DNA from: Bacteroidales bacterium
Lineage (GTDB): Bacteria; Bacteroidota; Bacteroidia; Bacteroidales; UBA1556
Assembly: GCA_029939445.1 (NCBI GenBank)
Contig: JAOZSY010000010.1
Location: 1-24,861, forward strand
Reading direction: 5' to 3'
Length of the DNA stretch: 24,861 nt
Below are positions 12,926 to 22,568 of the stretch, piece after piece. Every line of letters begins with the position of its first letter. The first letter of the stretch is position 1. The position numbers and the translations under genes were made by a program. The notes beneath the pieces are model-generated. The model ran no database searches, was not told where the DNA came from, and worked only from the letters and a program-made list of their open reading frames with translations.

Positions 12926-15865
12926 ATGATTAATAAGTTAGCATTAGTATTTTTATTTTCAATTATAAGTTTTCAATATGTTGCGTCACAAGTAATATTA
13001 AAGGCAGAACCAAAACCAGAAGAAGGGGGATTTATAAGAGTTGGAAAAGAAGTGTTTAAAGGTAGAAATAAGGTTATTTTAGGAAATGGACTTACTGTTT
13101 TTATTAAGGAAGATCATACTCAAAAGGATATTTTAGGAGCGGTTGTGGTTAGAGGAGGAGCAAAACTAGACCCTGTTGATGCTACAGGTACTGCTCATTA
13201 TTTTGAACATATGATGTTTAAAGGGTCTACTACTTTAGGGACTAAAGATTATATTTCAGAGAAAGTTTATCTAGATTCAATAAGAGATCAGTATGAATTG
13301 TTGCGTTTGGATAAAGATAATCAAGAATTTAGAGCAGCAATCTTAAAAAAAATAGATAGACTTTCGGTAAAAGCAGCACAGTATGCAATTCCTAATGAAT
13401 TTAGCAAAGTTATGTCGTCCATTGGAGCAACAGGTGTTAATGCATATACTACATATGAGAATATTGTTTATCATAATAGTTTTCCAAAGCAAAGTATTGA
13501 GCAATGGGTAAAGTTATATGTTGATAGATTTCAGAATCCTGTTTTTAGACTTTTTCAATCAGAATTAGAAACTGTATACGAAGAGAAGAATAGGTCGATG
13601 GATAACGTATTCCGCGTTGTAATGGAAGAGGTTTATAAAGGTTTTTATCCTAAATCTATTTATGGACAAAAAACAGTTTTGGGTACGGTTGAAGACCTTA
13701 AGAACCCTAGCATTGTGTCCATGGAAACTTACTTTAAGGATAATTATAATGCTAATAATATGGCATTAGTCTTAATTGGTGATTTTGAAACTGATGAGAT
13801 AATTGAGTTACTGAATAGTAAGTTTGGAAGAATAAGAGGTGGTCGAAAAGCTGTGATTCCTTCTATGCAAGAGGATGCTTTTGATGGTAGGCTTGTAATC
13901 AAAAAAAGATTGTCGCCTATAGCTTTTGGTGTTGTAGGCTTTCGAACGGTAAAAATATCCCATGATGATGAGATAATATTAGATGTTATAGCAAAACTGC
14001 TTACAAATAATGAAAATACTGGGCTTATTGACACTCTTAGTGTTAATAGTAAATTATTAGAAGCTCAGGTTTTACAAGATAAACATTATGATAAAAGTGG
14101 TATGTTTATTTTTTATGTACCAAAGCCTGTAATTCAGTCTGTATCGAATGGCGAAAAACTGATAATGAAGCAAATAGAAAAGCTAAAAAAAGGAGATTTT
14201 GATGATCAGTTATTAATTGCCGTAAAATCATCAATGCTTAGAGAGGAACTGCTGAGTAGAGAACAAAGTAGACATGTACTTTCAAATATTATTAATAGTT
14301 ATATGTCTGAAAAAGAATATGATGAAAGAGAATTTCTTCTTAATTTGGAAATGGTAAATAAAGCAGAAATTATTCGTGTTGCTAATTTGTATTTGGGAGA
14401 TAATTACCTTTCTTTTCAATCAAAAGTAGGTTTTCCTAAAAAGGAATTGATGGATAAACCTAATAATACACCATTAAATATTGAAGATGGGAAAGCGCAA
14501 TCAGTAATGGCTATAAAAATAGAAAATATGCCTATTCATGATGTTAATCCTGATTATATAGAGTTTGGTAAAGATATTATAATAACTGATTTAAGAGAGA
14601 ACCTACACCTTTATTATGTTGAAAACCCTTTAAATAATATTTTCTCCATAAATATCAGAGTAGCAATGGGCGAGTTGCAAGAGCCAAAAGTGAAAGCACT
14701 GGCATACTACCTTAATAATGCTGGAGTTGGAAAATACTCTAATGTAGATTTCAAGAAAAAAATGCAGCTTTATGGCTCTAATGTCTATTTTTTCTCTACT
14801 CGTGATTATTTTACCATAAAGGTTTATGGATTTGATAATAAACTAGAGCAAACTCTATCGGACCTTAATGATTTACTTAATAATTTTTCTGAAGACAAAA
14901 AAATTATTGGTAAACTGGTGAAAAATAATAAGATGGAATATAAGATTATTAAAAAGGATTTGAATTCTAAAATTGGATTTTTAAATGAGTATGCTCTTTA
15001 CGGTAGCCAAAGTATGTACTTAAATAGGCTAACAAATAAAGAAATAAAGAAACTAGATTATAGTAGTATTAAAGAGTTGATGAACAGAGTTCTTTCTAAG
15101 CAAACATATATCCACTTTGTAGGAAGAAGTAATTTAGATTTATTATCTAGTTATATTTCTAATAATATACCTTTTTCTAAAACTTTATTAAGAGGTAATT
15201 CACCTTTCCTTCGAGACCTTACAACTTATACGCAGAGCAGATTATTATTCTTAGAAGATAATGATGCTTTACAAAGCCATATTAGAATAACTATTCCAGG
15301 TAATAGACTTGAACAGGATGGGCGTGATATACTTAAGCCTTATAATTATTATTTTGGAGTAGGAATGAATTCTGTAATGTTTAGAGAGATTAGAGAATAC
15401 CGTTCTTTAGCCTATAGTGCTTATGCTTATTATTCTGTTCCTTATCGTTTTGATAAGAGAGGATACTTTAATGCAGCGATGAGTACTCAGGCTGATAAAA
15501 CTAATGAATCTATAGAGTTATTGGAGAATTTGATATTAAAGATGCCTATTAATGAGGATCAAATAAAGTCATTACGTTCATTTTTAGTAAGGTCTTTTAA
15601 CTCCGATATGCCAAGTTTTAGAACTAAATCTTTTGCAGTGCAATATTGGAAGCAGCAGGGCTATAATTCTGACCCTCGCGTGTATTCATACCCTGTATAT
15701 CAAAGAATTGATATTGAAAAAATAATAGATTTTCATCATATTAATGTCGGAGGAAAGAAAAGTACAACAAGTATTGTAGGAAATTCTAAAAGATTTGATA
15801 TTGAAAAAATCAAAATTGGAAAACAGTATAAAAAGCTGAAATTAAAAGATATATATAGATATTAG
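12926..15865 (+). CDS. Secreted M16 family (pitrilysin-like) zinc metalloprotease
   Basis: A 979-aa peptidase, exported by a signal peptide (MINKLALVFLFSIISFQYVASQ). I chose the ATG at 12926: the frame opens earlier at a TTG (12890), but that lies in the preceding terminator's T tract and would put a charged stretch before the signal peptide. The inverted zinc motif HYFEH gives His91, Glu94 and His95, and Glu220 in ELETVYEE fits the third ligand. The distance between them is about 48 residues longer than in pitrilysin because of a charged helical insertion (about 115-160). The second half (about 540-979) repeats the M16 fold without a zinc motif, as in clam-shell M16 proteins, and contains the usual REIREYRSLAYSAYAYYSVP segment. 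It probably degrades peptides in the periplasm. The methyltransferase gene starts 35 bases downstream, with no terminator between. Confidence 0.88.
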   Translation: MINKLALVFLFSIISFQYVASQVILKAEPKPEEGGFIRVGKEVFKGRNKVILGNGLTVFIKEDHTQKDILGAVVVRGGAKLDPVDATGTAHYFEHMMFKGSTTLGTKDYISEKVYLDSIRDQYELLRLDKDNQEFRAAILKKIDRLSVKAAQYAIPNEFSKVMSSIGATGVNAYTTYENIVYHNSFPKQSIEQWVKLYVDRFQNPVFRLFQSELETVYEEKNRSMDNVFRVVMEEVYKGFYPKSIYGQKTVLGTVEDLKNPSIVSMETYFKDNYNANNMALVLIGDFETDEIIELLNSKFGRIRGGRKAVIPSMQEDAFDGRLVIKKRLSPIAFGVVGFRTVKISHDDEIILDVIAKLLTNNENTGLIDTLSVNSKLLEAQVLQDKHYDKSGMFIFYVPKPVIQSVSNGEKLIMKQIEKLKKGDFDDQLLIAVKSSMLREELLSREQSRHVLSNIINSYMSEKEYDEREFLLNLEMVNKAEIIRVANLYLGDNYLSFQSKVGFPKKELMDKPNNTPLNIEDGKAQSVMAIKIENMPIHDVNPDYIEFGKDIIITDLRENLHLYYVENPLNNIFSINIRVAMGELQEPKVKALAYYLNNAGVGKYSNVDFKKKMQLYGSNVYFFSTRDYFTIKVYGFDNKLEQTLSDLNDLLNNFSEDKKIIGKLVKNNKMEYKIIKKDLNSKIGFLNEYALYGSQSMYLNRLTNKEIKKLDYSSIKELMNRVLSKQTYIHFVGRSNLDLLSSYISNNIPFSKTLLRGNSPFLRDLTTYTQSRLLFLEDNDALQSHIRITIPGNRLEQDGRDILKPYNYYFGVGMNSVMFREIREYRSLAYSAYAYYSVPYRFDKRGYFNAAMSTQADKTNESIELLENLILKMPINEDQIKSLRSFLVRSFNSDMPSFRTKSFAVQYWKQQGYNSDPRVYSYPVYQRIDIEKIIDFHHINVGGKKSTTSIVGNSKRFDIEKIKIGKQYKKLKLKDIYRY

Positions 15866-15900
15866 TAGTTGATTTTTTTCAATAATATTATATAATTTGA

Positions 15901-16521
15901 ATGGCATTACATCATTATTTTTTTGGAACAGATAAACAAAGAGCTAAGTTTATTTTTGACTTTATAGCGCCAATATATGGAGTGCTTGGTAAAGCTGCGC
16001 GAAAGGGTTATGATCAGATTTGTGATAAATTAAATAGGAGGTATGCCTTGCTAAACTATTCTATTCTGGATGTAGGAACAGGTACTGGTGAATGGCTTGC
16101 TAGTATATCTAAATATACAGATCAGCAATCTGTTGGTACTGATTTTTCAGCAAAGATGATTAAGCAGGCTAGAGCAGCTTTCCCTGATAATGAATTTGTT
16201 GTGAATGATGCAGAAGCTCTTACTAAGTTTGATGATAATAGTTTTGATATTGTTACCGCATCGTATGTGCTGCATGGTATGAAAAATTATGATAGAGCTA
16301 TTGTGCTTAAGGAAATGAAAAGAATAGCGAAAAAGTTTGTAATGATACATGATTTTGAAGCTGATACTCCTACTGTTGTTAAAGTACTTGAATTTCTTGA
16401 GAGAAGTGATTATGTTAATTTTAAGAAGAATTTTAAAGAGGAAATAAAAATCCTTTTTAGCGAAACGGATATTGTAAAATGTCCTCGTACTGCTAATGCA
16501 ATATATATTGGAATTGTATAA
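15901..16521 (+). CDS. Class I SAM-dependent methyltransferase (UbiE/Methyltransf_11 type)
   Basis: A 206-aa cytoplasmic methyltransferase. Motif I is LDVGTGTGEW (about 56-65), binding S-adenosylmethionine; the following acidic GTDFSAKMIKQAR is the usual post-I region; FDDNSFDIVTASYVLHGM corresponds to motifs II/III. The N-terminus (AKFIFDFIAPIYGVLGK) resembles UbiE/MenG-like proteins that act on quinones, but the protein is short and the rest does not secure that substrate. It is likely co-transcribed with the M16 protease 35 bases upstream. It converges with the DUF5686 gene with only 19 bases between stops and no visible hairpin. Confidence 0.82.
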   Translation: MALHHYFFGTDKQRAKFIFDFIAPIYGVLGKAARKGYDQICDKLNRRYALLNYSILDVGTGTGEWLASISKYTDQQSVGTDFSAKMIKQARAAFPDNEFVVNDAEALTKFDDNSFDIVTASYVLHGMKNYDRAIVLKEMKRIAKKFVMIHDFEADTPTVVKVLEFLERSDYVNFKKNFKEEIKILFSETDIVKCPRTANAIYIGIV

Positions 16522-16540
16522 TATTGTAAATAATAATACT

Positions 16541-18997
16541 TTAGAAATCTACTCTTAAAGAACCCATAATCCCAAATGGGCTCACATTTTTTTTATTAAG
16601 GTAGGAAAGACGCCATGATGCATCAATTCGTATTAGTTTAAAAATGTTTTCAATGGCAACACCAACTTCATAGTATGGTTCTGCTAGCAATGATGTGTTA
16701 TTTGGGAATTTTGAGTATTGCTGATTTGTTTCCGAAAGATGACCTAATAATACTTTGCCATATATTACTTCTCGCCATTTTAACTTACGAATAAGAGGAA
16801 TATGATTAAATAATAAGCCCCTAAAATTATGTGATAAGTTTGCCATGAAAAATTCATCACTAATAAATTCATAATACCCCATTCTGTTAAAAGCAAAATC
16901 GTCATATATCCATGTTTCATTTCCTGGATGCACTTCAAGAAGTGGGTAGGGTAGCTCTCCCCATATTTTACCCCACGAAACAATATATTTTGTGTATCCT
17001 AATGATCCTATATTAAATCTTTGCTTTACTGATATTTGTAGTTTATGATATTCGTACATTGATTTCAATAAATTTGGAAAACCATAAGCGTAGAAGATAT
17101 TTATTTTAGGATATTTGGTGCCAACACTTTTTCTGTTAAACTTTTCTACAAAAAACACTTCTTTATATGCAATATGTGTTTTTAGTTCTATTTCGCTAGT
17201 AGTTATACTCTCAAGGGTTTTAACTTGTCCATCTTCATTAATAAGAAACTTCTGGTCTTGAAGAGGAAATATATTTCGTCTTCGGAATGTTAATGTATTG
17301 CTAAATCCATTGAAATATTCATACATAAAACTACCCTTATATTGCTCTACCATTGTTAGCGAAATATTTGGATCAGTTCTAAAAACGCTAGAAATAATAT
17401 TGTCTTGTTTGATAGCCCTTACACTTGCCCCAAGTTGCTCCATGTCGTTCTTATAGCTTATATCGATTGCTCTTCGTGGGTTTTTCTTAAATACATACTG
17501 CATCCCTAATGCATACTTAAATTCATAATCCATGGTGCCATATGCTAAGTGGCCATATAGCCTAAATTTATCATTCCAACGATTACTTGTTCTTCCTCCA
17601 ATTCTAAATCTATGACCTTCTACTCCATTATAGCTATATGTTCGTGTAAATGGGCCATAGTCAAAAAAGTCGGTGCTATAATAACCAGTAGTAACCAATA
17701 CCACCATATCGTATAGGTTTCGAAAAGCAGGAAGGGTGACTATAGTATCTACCATTGTATAAATCTTTGTTTCCTCTTGGTTAAGATCTTCAAAACGAGT
17801 GCTATCCCAATATTCTTTTGACCTATCCCATGCTCCTTCGCCCACATTTACAGCAACATTAGATTTATAATCTTCATCGGGTCTTGTTTTGTTAATCAGA
17901 ATATCCTTATAGATGCTTGTTTTATGTCCAAAGAAACCTGTTACCGTCCTCGATTTTTCTATGACATTAAAATCTATAACAAAATTATCTCGTTTAAGCA
18001 TCCAATATTTCCTATCAATGAGTTGATAGCTTTGTGAAATAGCCATTGCATTTACAAAATTGATATTCACCTTATTAATCTTCATATCAATAGTTTTGAC
18101 AGCAAATGTGGTGTCAGTAATCCATATTTCTCCTGTAAATGTAGCTTCTTGTTTTCGTCTAGGTTTAAACATTATTTGATAGCACCAGTGTCCATCAATA
18201 GTAGCGCTGTCAATCAGGTAATATTTATAGGTTCTTAATCCAAAATCGGCAATTGGACTTACAAAATTTAACCTAAAAATACCCATATAGTTTTCGTAAA
18301 TATCAATATCTTGATACATTTTGCCAAGAAACTGAGTAACACTTTTATTCTTAATACCAGAGGCTCTAGAGGCTGTAATTGTTTCTTTAAACTCCTCAGG
18401 ATTTCTTCTGTAATATATATCCGATACGCTCTCTGTCAGCAATAATGGTAAATACGATTTTCCATTAATAGTAGATGTATCAACGTTATCAAAAATAAAT
18501 TTAAAAGGTTTTAGGCTTCGGCGGTTTTTAAAATCATCTGTAATATTATTGGCATCCATTTGTATTTTATTGTAAACCTTATATTCATACGCATCCAAAT
18601 TATAGGATGAGTTAATACGTTTATTAGCAATAACTTTGCGGAGAATAATATGTGCAGGATTTTCTTTTGCATGTACCACAACTTCTTTGAGCTCCGTTTT
18701 TGTTGATTTAAGTTTTATGGTTATTGATTGGAAAGAATTTCTTTTTATTCCAATAGTCTGACTTTGGTAGCCAATATAACTAACTAAAATACTATCGAAA
18801 TTTGCTTTACTTTTTATAATAAACTTACCATCAAAACCTGTTGTTGCACCAGCATTGCTTCCAATAATTTGAATGTTTACAAAAGGTAATACCTCCTCAG
18901 TAATAGAGTCGATTACTAAACCCGTCACTTTGGTATATTGACCAAAAAGATTAAAGCTAAATACAATAAAAAGGCTTAATAATAATGTTTGTTTCAT
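16541..18997 (-). CDS. DUF5686 outer-membrane protein with carboxypeptidase-regulatory-like domain
   Basis: An 818-aa outer-membrane protein. A signal peptide (MKQTLLLSLFIVFSFNLFGQ) precedes a carboxypeptidase-regulatory-like beta-sandwich (about 21-105; VTGLVIDSITEEVLPFVNIQ, TTGFDGKFII, VSYIGYQS), the domain often seen ahead of SusC/TonB-type barrels. The remainder (LKEVVVHAKENPAHIILRKVIANK onward) matches the DUF5686 family, rich in aromatic amphipathic strands in its second half and ending in Phe (GSLRVDF), the usual last residue of outer-membrane beta-barrels. Function is not established; there is no TonB plug domain. It is the last gene of a tight minus-strand unit: its ATG is six bases after the hydrolase stop. 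Confidence 0.88.
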   Translation of the reverse strand: MKQTLLLSLFIVFSFNLFGQYTKVTGLVIDSITEEVLPFVNIQIIGSNAGATTGFDGKFIIKSKANFDSILVSYIGYQSQTIGIKRNSFQSITIKLKSTKTELKEVVVHAKENPAHIILRKVIANKRINSSYNLDAYEYKVYNKIQMDANNITDDFKNRRSLKPFKFIFDNVDTSTINGKSYLPLLLTESVSDIYYRRNPEEFKETITASRASGIKNKSVTQFLGKMYQDIDIYENYMGIFRLNFVSPIADFGLRTYKYYLIDSATIDGHWCYQIMFKPRRKQEATFTGEIWITDTTFAVKTIDMKINKVNINFVNAMAISQSYQLIDRKYWMLKRDNFVIDFNVIEKSRTVTGFFGHKTSIYKDILINKTRPDEDYKSNVAVNVGEGAWDRSKEYWDSTRFEDLNQEETKIYTMVDTIVTLPAFRNLYDMVVLVTTGYYSTDFFDYGPFTRTYSYNGVEGHRFRIGGRTSNRWNDKFRLYGHLAYGTMDYEFKYALGMQYVFKKNPRRAIDISYKNDMEQLGASVRAIKQDNIISSVFRTDPNISLTMVEQYKGSFMYEYFNGFSNTLTFRRRNIFPLQDQKFLINEDGQVKTLESITTSEIELKTHIAYKEVFFVEKFNRKSVGTKYPKINIFYAYGFPNLLKSMYEYHKLQISVKQRFNIGSLGYTKYIVSWGKIWGELPYPLLEVHPGNETWIYDDFAFNRMGYYEFISDEFFMANLSHNFRGLLFNHIPLIRKLKWREVIYGKVLLGHLSETNQQYSKFPNNTSLLAEPYYEVGVAIENIFKLIRIDASWRLSYLNKKNVSPFGIMGSLRVDF

Positions 18998-19003
18998 TCT
19001 TTA

Positions 19004-19939
19004 TTATAAATTATCTATCCAATTTTTCATTTGCGAGTATACATTGTCTCGCACTTCCTTTTTTGATAATACTAAATCATGAATACCATTTATTATTTCA
19101 ATTTTAGTAATATTATTTCCAATTACATCAGCATATTTATCAATATCATCAACGTCTAATACGCCATCAGAAATATAAATTATGTCGTCCCAAGTTTTAC
19201 CTTTATACGATTTGTCGGAGTGCATAACTAATACAGGGCACTTTATATTAAGTCCAGCCTGAAGTTCTTTTTGAGCTTTTCTAATAGCTCTAAACCAACC
19301 AAAATATGTTGGAAAGCTTGTTGTAGGCTTCCAATCAGTATTAAAATTCCATTCTCCCTTATAATCCTTATGAAGACTTTCAGGATAATGTTCTGTCAGG
19401 CTATCCATTGAACCATAAGGATATATAGCGCCAAGTAAAGCCACTATTGGAGAAAGTGATTTTATAAGTGGAGGTACATTTATTTCAAAAAACGGACTAT
19501 TAAGTATTAGAGCATCAATATTATTGTGATGATGAGCATAAAGCGAGCTTATTAGTCCGCCAGTACTATGGCCCAAAAGTGTGATGTTAGTATTACCATC
19601 TTCTTGCATTATCTCTATGGATAAGTCTATTTCCTCAAAATATGAATGTATATCTTCGATATAGTTTGGATGTTGATATTCCATTAAGCTTCTACCATAT
19701 TTCCGCAAATCAACAGCATAGAAATTATATCCCCATTTATTAAAATGATCAGCTAATTCAATCTGATAGAAATAATCAATAAAACCATGAACATATAAAA
19801 TAGATTTCTGACTTTGCTGTTCGCATTTTCGATATATTAAAGTTGCAAATTGCTCACCATCTTTATCGTTAGGTAATGGTAGTTTAATGTTTTTAAAATT
19901 ATTCTTAAGAACATCCTGATTTTCTTCTCTTTTTCCCAT
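19004..19939 (-). CDS. Alpha/beta hydrolase, monoacylglycerol-lipase-like (serine aminopeptidase S33 type)
   Basis: A 311-aa hydrolase with no signal peptide, so probably cytoplasmic. VHGFIDYFYQ (50-59) is the oxyanion region, GHSTGG (123-128) holds the nucleophile Ser125, Asp258 in SDGVLD is the likely acid, and His287 in GIHDLVLS the base; the 29-residue Asp-His distance is like that of monoacylglycerol lipases. FYAVDLRKYGRS (73-84) is the typical strand after the oxyanion loop. Substrate is probably a small ester or lipid, unproven. It is the middle gene of a three-gene unit, with three bases after the upstream stop and six before the DUF5686 start. Confidence 0.86.
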   Translation of the reverse strand: MGKREENQDVLKNNFKNIKLPLPNDKDGEQFATLIYRKCEQQSQKSILYVHGFIDYFYQIELADHFNKWGYNFYAVDLRKYGRSLMEYQHPNYIEDIHSYFEEIDLSIEIMQEDGNTNITLLGHSTGGLISSLYAHHHNNIDALILNSPFFEINVPPLIKSLSPIVALLGAIYPYGSMDSLTEHYPESLHKDYKGEWNFNTDWKPTTSFPTYFGWFRAIRKAQKELQAGLNIKCPVLVMHSDKSYKGKTWDDIIYISDGVLDVDDIDKYADVIGNNITKIEIINGIHDLVLSKKEVRDNVYSQMKNWIDNL

Positions 19940-19942
19940 GGC

Positions 19943-21196
19943 TTAGTGGTATAAGTTATGTATTGATAAATTCTTATATTGAATATCTGACTGATGTTTG
20001 ATCTGTTGTAAATACTCAAAGCGAGTATTTGCAGGGATAGTAAAGTGTAAACTATTACATTTAGCTTTGTTTTTTATATTCTGTAAATTTAGGTATTTTT
20101 TATAAATATTAAGATGGCATTTAAGTGTGCTGTACTCGTTTAAAGCGCTATTAATAATCCTTTTATCATCTAATAGTTTCTTGTTTTTTGGATTTTTATT
20201 CAAAGCTTTCTTATTAAACCAATATGCTTCTTTTGTTTTTACATCGGCTATTTCTATTGCAGTAAAGATGTTGTTCTCTTCCATTGTAGGTATTGGAGCT
20301 AAATCATAATAGTATAATCCTTTTAGCGAAACAGTATAGTCTCCAAATGTCTTGGTTGATTTAAGTAGCTTGTCACCTTCAATATATTTGTAAAGAAAAT
20401 ACTCATTATTAAAGATATTATCGATTATTAAATCCTCAATAATGCAGCTTTCTCTATAGAGATAGCTATTCTTTAGTTTTTTAACTCTAGCTTCTTTATC
20501 TTCAATTGTAATGTAAGTAGTATATTCTAGATTTTCAATAGTATCCTGTCCGTAAATATATCTAGTTTCAACGCCCTTATCATAATTTATAATAGTATTC
20601 TCAGTTTTATTAGCAATTGTCATTGTTCCTTTTATAACTCCATATTCATTCATAGGTACAATTATTTTTTCTCCAACCTTATCGGTAATTATAAGTGAAT
20701 CAGTAAGTTTGCCCTTATTCCAGTTAAGTGTAATGTTTAGATCCTTTATAATATTTTTCTTAGTTTTTCGTGGCCTTCCCGATACCATTTCTTTCTTATA
20801 TTTGAAAATATAGCAAGAGTAATCCCATTGGCCTTCAGGTATTCCTTGATTATAATTGGCAGTTAGGCTAACCGTAATATCATAAAAGTATCCTTCTTTA
20901 TCAATCTTTTTTTCTTTAGAATTTAATGTATAACTCCATTTTCCAATTTTCATTCCTTCGTCGTATTTGCCATTTATATTATGACTATAATGCCAGTTCT
21001 TATTTTTTTCTCTAGCAGAATATCTAAAGGAGCCGCTTTTAATTTGATTATTCTTATTATCAGTATAATATGAGAAGTTTGCATCACCTTTAATATCTTG
21101 ACCATTAAAAAAAATGCCTGAATACCTTTCTATCTTTTGAGAAAAAGAAATAGTATTAAAAAGAATAAGTGATACTGCAAGAGTTAATATCCTCAT
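19943..21196 (-). CDS. Secreted protein with MORN-like repeats, unknown function
   Basis: A 417-aa protein with a clear signal peptide (MRILTLAVSLILFNTISFSQ, cut near residue 20). The first half has degenerate MORN/YwqK-like units of the form xYxxGxxxGxW, for example NGKYDEGMKIGKWSY (about 74-88) and NYNQGIPEGQWDYS, each followed by beta strands. The C-terminal third is lysine- and asparagine-rich, predicted helical (ALNKNPKNKKLLDDKRIINSALNEY), and not repeat-like. I do not recognise a named family. It is first in the three-gene unit with the hydrolase and the DUF5686 protein; no strong TAnnTTTG box is visible upstream. Confidence 0.72.
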   Translation of the reverse strand: MRILTLAVSLILFNTISFSQKIERYSGIFFNGQDIKGDANFSYYTDNKNNQIKSGSFRYSAREKNKNWHYSHNINGKYDEGMKIGKWSYTLNSKEKKIDKEGYFYDITVSLTANYNQGIPEGQWDYSCYIFKYKKEMVSGRPRKTKKNIIKDLNITLNWNKGKLTDSLIITDKVGEKIIVPMNEYGVIKGTMTIANKTENTIINYDKGVETRYIYGQDTIENLEYTTYITIEDKEARVKKLKNSYLYRESCIIEDLIIDNIFNNEYFLYKYIEGDKLLKSTKTFGDYTVSLKGLYYYDLAPIPTMEENNIFTAIEIADVKTKEAYWFNKKALNKNPKNKKLLDDKRIINSALNEYSTLKCHLNIYKKYLNLQNIKNKAKCNSLHFTIPANTRFEYLQQIKHQSDIQYKNLSIHNLYH

Positions 21197-21265
21197 ATAA
21201 AAGTAGTTATCTATTATTTATTATTTTAGTGTTTTTATATATATACAAGCTATAAAACTAAAAAA

Positions 21266-21300
21266 AAACCTGCAATATTCATCAAAAATATTGCAGGTTT
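21266..21300 (-). terminator. Terminator of era
   Basis: Perfect 14-bp stem AAACCTGCAATATT (21266-21279) / AATATTGCAGGTTT (21287-21300) with a seven-base loop; the minus strand continues into a T run. Confidence 0.85.
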
Positions 21301-21326
21301 ATTAAGTTTATTATTACAGTAGTTTT

Positions 21327-22220
21327 TTACTGATCATTATATCCAAAGTTCTTTAATTGACGGTCGTTCTCGCGCCAATCCTTACTTACTTTTACAGTAA
21401 GATCTAGGTGAATATGTTTTCCTGTAAACTCTTCAATATTTTTTCGGGCTTCAATACCAAGGCTTTTTATTGCTTGGCCACCCTTACCGATAATAATCAT
21501 CTTTTGAGTTTCTCTAATCACATATATATTAGCTCTAATGTCAATGCGATGAGCCTGCTCTTTATATTCTTCAACAACTATCTCGGTAGAGTAGGGAAGC
21601 TCTTTCTTATATTGTATAAGAACTTGTTCACGAATAAGCTCTTGAACAAAAAAGCGCATAGTTTTATCAGTAAGTTGATCTTTTGGGTAATATGCTGGTC
21701 CTATTGGTAACTCGCGAAGAATTACACTAAGCAAACCATCTGTATTGAACTTATGAAGAGCAGAAAGCGGAACTATAATTGCCTCTGGTAATATCTCTTT
21801 CCAATAAGCAACTTTCTTCTCAACTTCCTCCTGATTGGATTCGTCAATTTTATTAATAACAACAATAACCTTAGCGCTGGAGTTTTTTATTTTTTCAACC
21901 ACTTCTGGATGAAGCATCTTAGCTTTAATCTCAGTAACATATAGAAAGATATCAGCATCTTCGAGTGCCGACTCCACAAAACTCATCATTGCTTCATGAA
22001 GTTTATAACTAGGATCTTTTATTATTCCTGGAGTATCCGAAAATACAATCTGATAGTTATCATCATTAAGGAATCCCATTATCCTGTGGCGCGTTGTCTG
22101 AACTTTCTTATTTGTTATGCTAAGGTTTTGACCCATAATAGCATTCATAAGTGTTGACTTACCTACATTTGGGGCTCCTAATATATTTACAAAGCCTGAT
22201 TTATGTTCTGGTTTTTCCAT
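21327..22220 (-). CDS. era: GTPase Era, ribosome assembly factor
   Basis: A 297-aa GTPase that binds the 3' end of 16S rRNA and helps 30S maturation. All G motifs are present: GAPNVGKST (G1), TTRHRIMG (G2), DTPG (G3), NKID (G4) and SAL (G5). A C-terminal KH domain follows, with its RNA-binding loop GKGGQAIKSLG. I start at the ATG at 22220 (MEKPEHKSGF); the frame extends to a TTG at 22235, but that would add five unneeded residues and sits close to the transcript start region. The csp terminator lies about 50 bases upstream, so era has its own promoter in the short gap, not clearly identified. Confidence 0.95.
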   Translation of the reverse strand: MEKPEHKSGFVNILGAPNVGKSTLMNAIMGQNLSITNKKVQTTRHRIMGFLNDDNYQIVFSDTPGIIKDPSYKLHEAMMSFVESALEDADIFLYVTEIKAKMLHPEVVEKIKNSSAKVIVVINKIDESNQEEVEKKVAYWKEILPEAIIVPLSALHKFNTDGLLSVILRELPIGPAYYPKDQLTDKTMRFFVQELIREQVLIQYKKELPYSTEIVVEEYKEQAHRIDIRANIYVIRETQKMIIIGKGGQAIKSLGIEARKNIEEFTGKHIHLDLTVKVSKDWRENDRQLKNFGYNDQ

Positions 22221-22268
22221 AGTGCAAAGAAACAAAATTTATTTATTATTTTAGATATGTGCAAAAAA

Positions 22269-22297
22269 AAAGCTTGCTCCGTTTCGGAGCAAGCTTT
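22269..22297 (-). terminator. Terminator of the cold-shock gene
   Basis: Perfect 13-bp stem AAAGCTTGCTCCG (22269-22281) / CGGAGCAAGCTTT (22285-22297), three-base loop, T run on the minus strand. Confidence 0.88.
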
Positions 22298-22320
22298 AAC
22301 TGATATAAATTCTTGTAGGA

Positions 22321-22512
22321 TTAAACTACCTTTACGTCAACGGCGTTTAAACCTTTTCTGCCTTCTTTCAAATCAAACTCTACGCTATCGCCTTCGCGAA
22401 TTTCATCAATTAATCCTGATACGTGTACAAAATATTCTTTGTTTGTATCGTCTTCTGTAATGAAACCAAATCCTTTGGTGTCATTGAAAAATTTTACTGT
22501 TCCTTTATTCAT
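22321..22512 (-). CDS. Cold-shock domain protein (CspA family)
   Basis: A 63-aa single cold-shock domain that binds single-stranded RNA/DNA and melts RNA secondary structure. RNP1 is KGFGFI (13-18) and RNP2 is YFVHVSG (27-33, with Val in place of the more common FVHFS). EGDSVEFDLKEGRKGLNAVDVKV is the typical second half. The length is slightly below that of E. coli CspA (70 aa). Its predicted leader is only about 20 bases, unlike the long thermosensor leader of E. coli cspA, so cold regulation by that route looks unlikely. It is a single-gene unit. Confidence 0.94.
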   Translation of the reverse strand: MNKGTVKFFNDTKGFGFITEDDTNKEYFVHVSGLIDEIREGDSVEFDLKEGRKGLNAVDVKVV

Positions 22513-22538
22513 TGTATAATTTATTAATATTTAAGCGG

Positions 22539-22568
22539 CAAAGATACTAACTTTTTTGAACTAAACAA
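22539..22568 (-). promoter_or_regulatory. Promoter of the cold-shock gene
   Basis: On the minus strand, TATCTTTG (22539-22546) is preceded by TTG (22566-22568) at 19 bases. The rest of the gap 22569-22796 is AT-rich with no frame I trust; TTTCTTTG at 22754-22761 is a weak candidate -7 box for the next gene. Confidence 0.6.

Noticed and set aside
20127..20309. 60-aa hydrophobic plus-strand frame
   Set aside because: It is antisense to the lysine/asparagine-rich end of the secreted MORN-like gene, whose complement is naturally Phe/Leu-rich.
21408..21710. 100-aa plus-strand frame inside era
   Set aside because: It is antisense to the well-conserved KH domain region of era.
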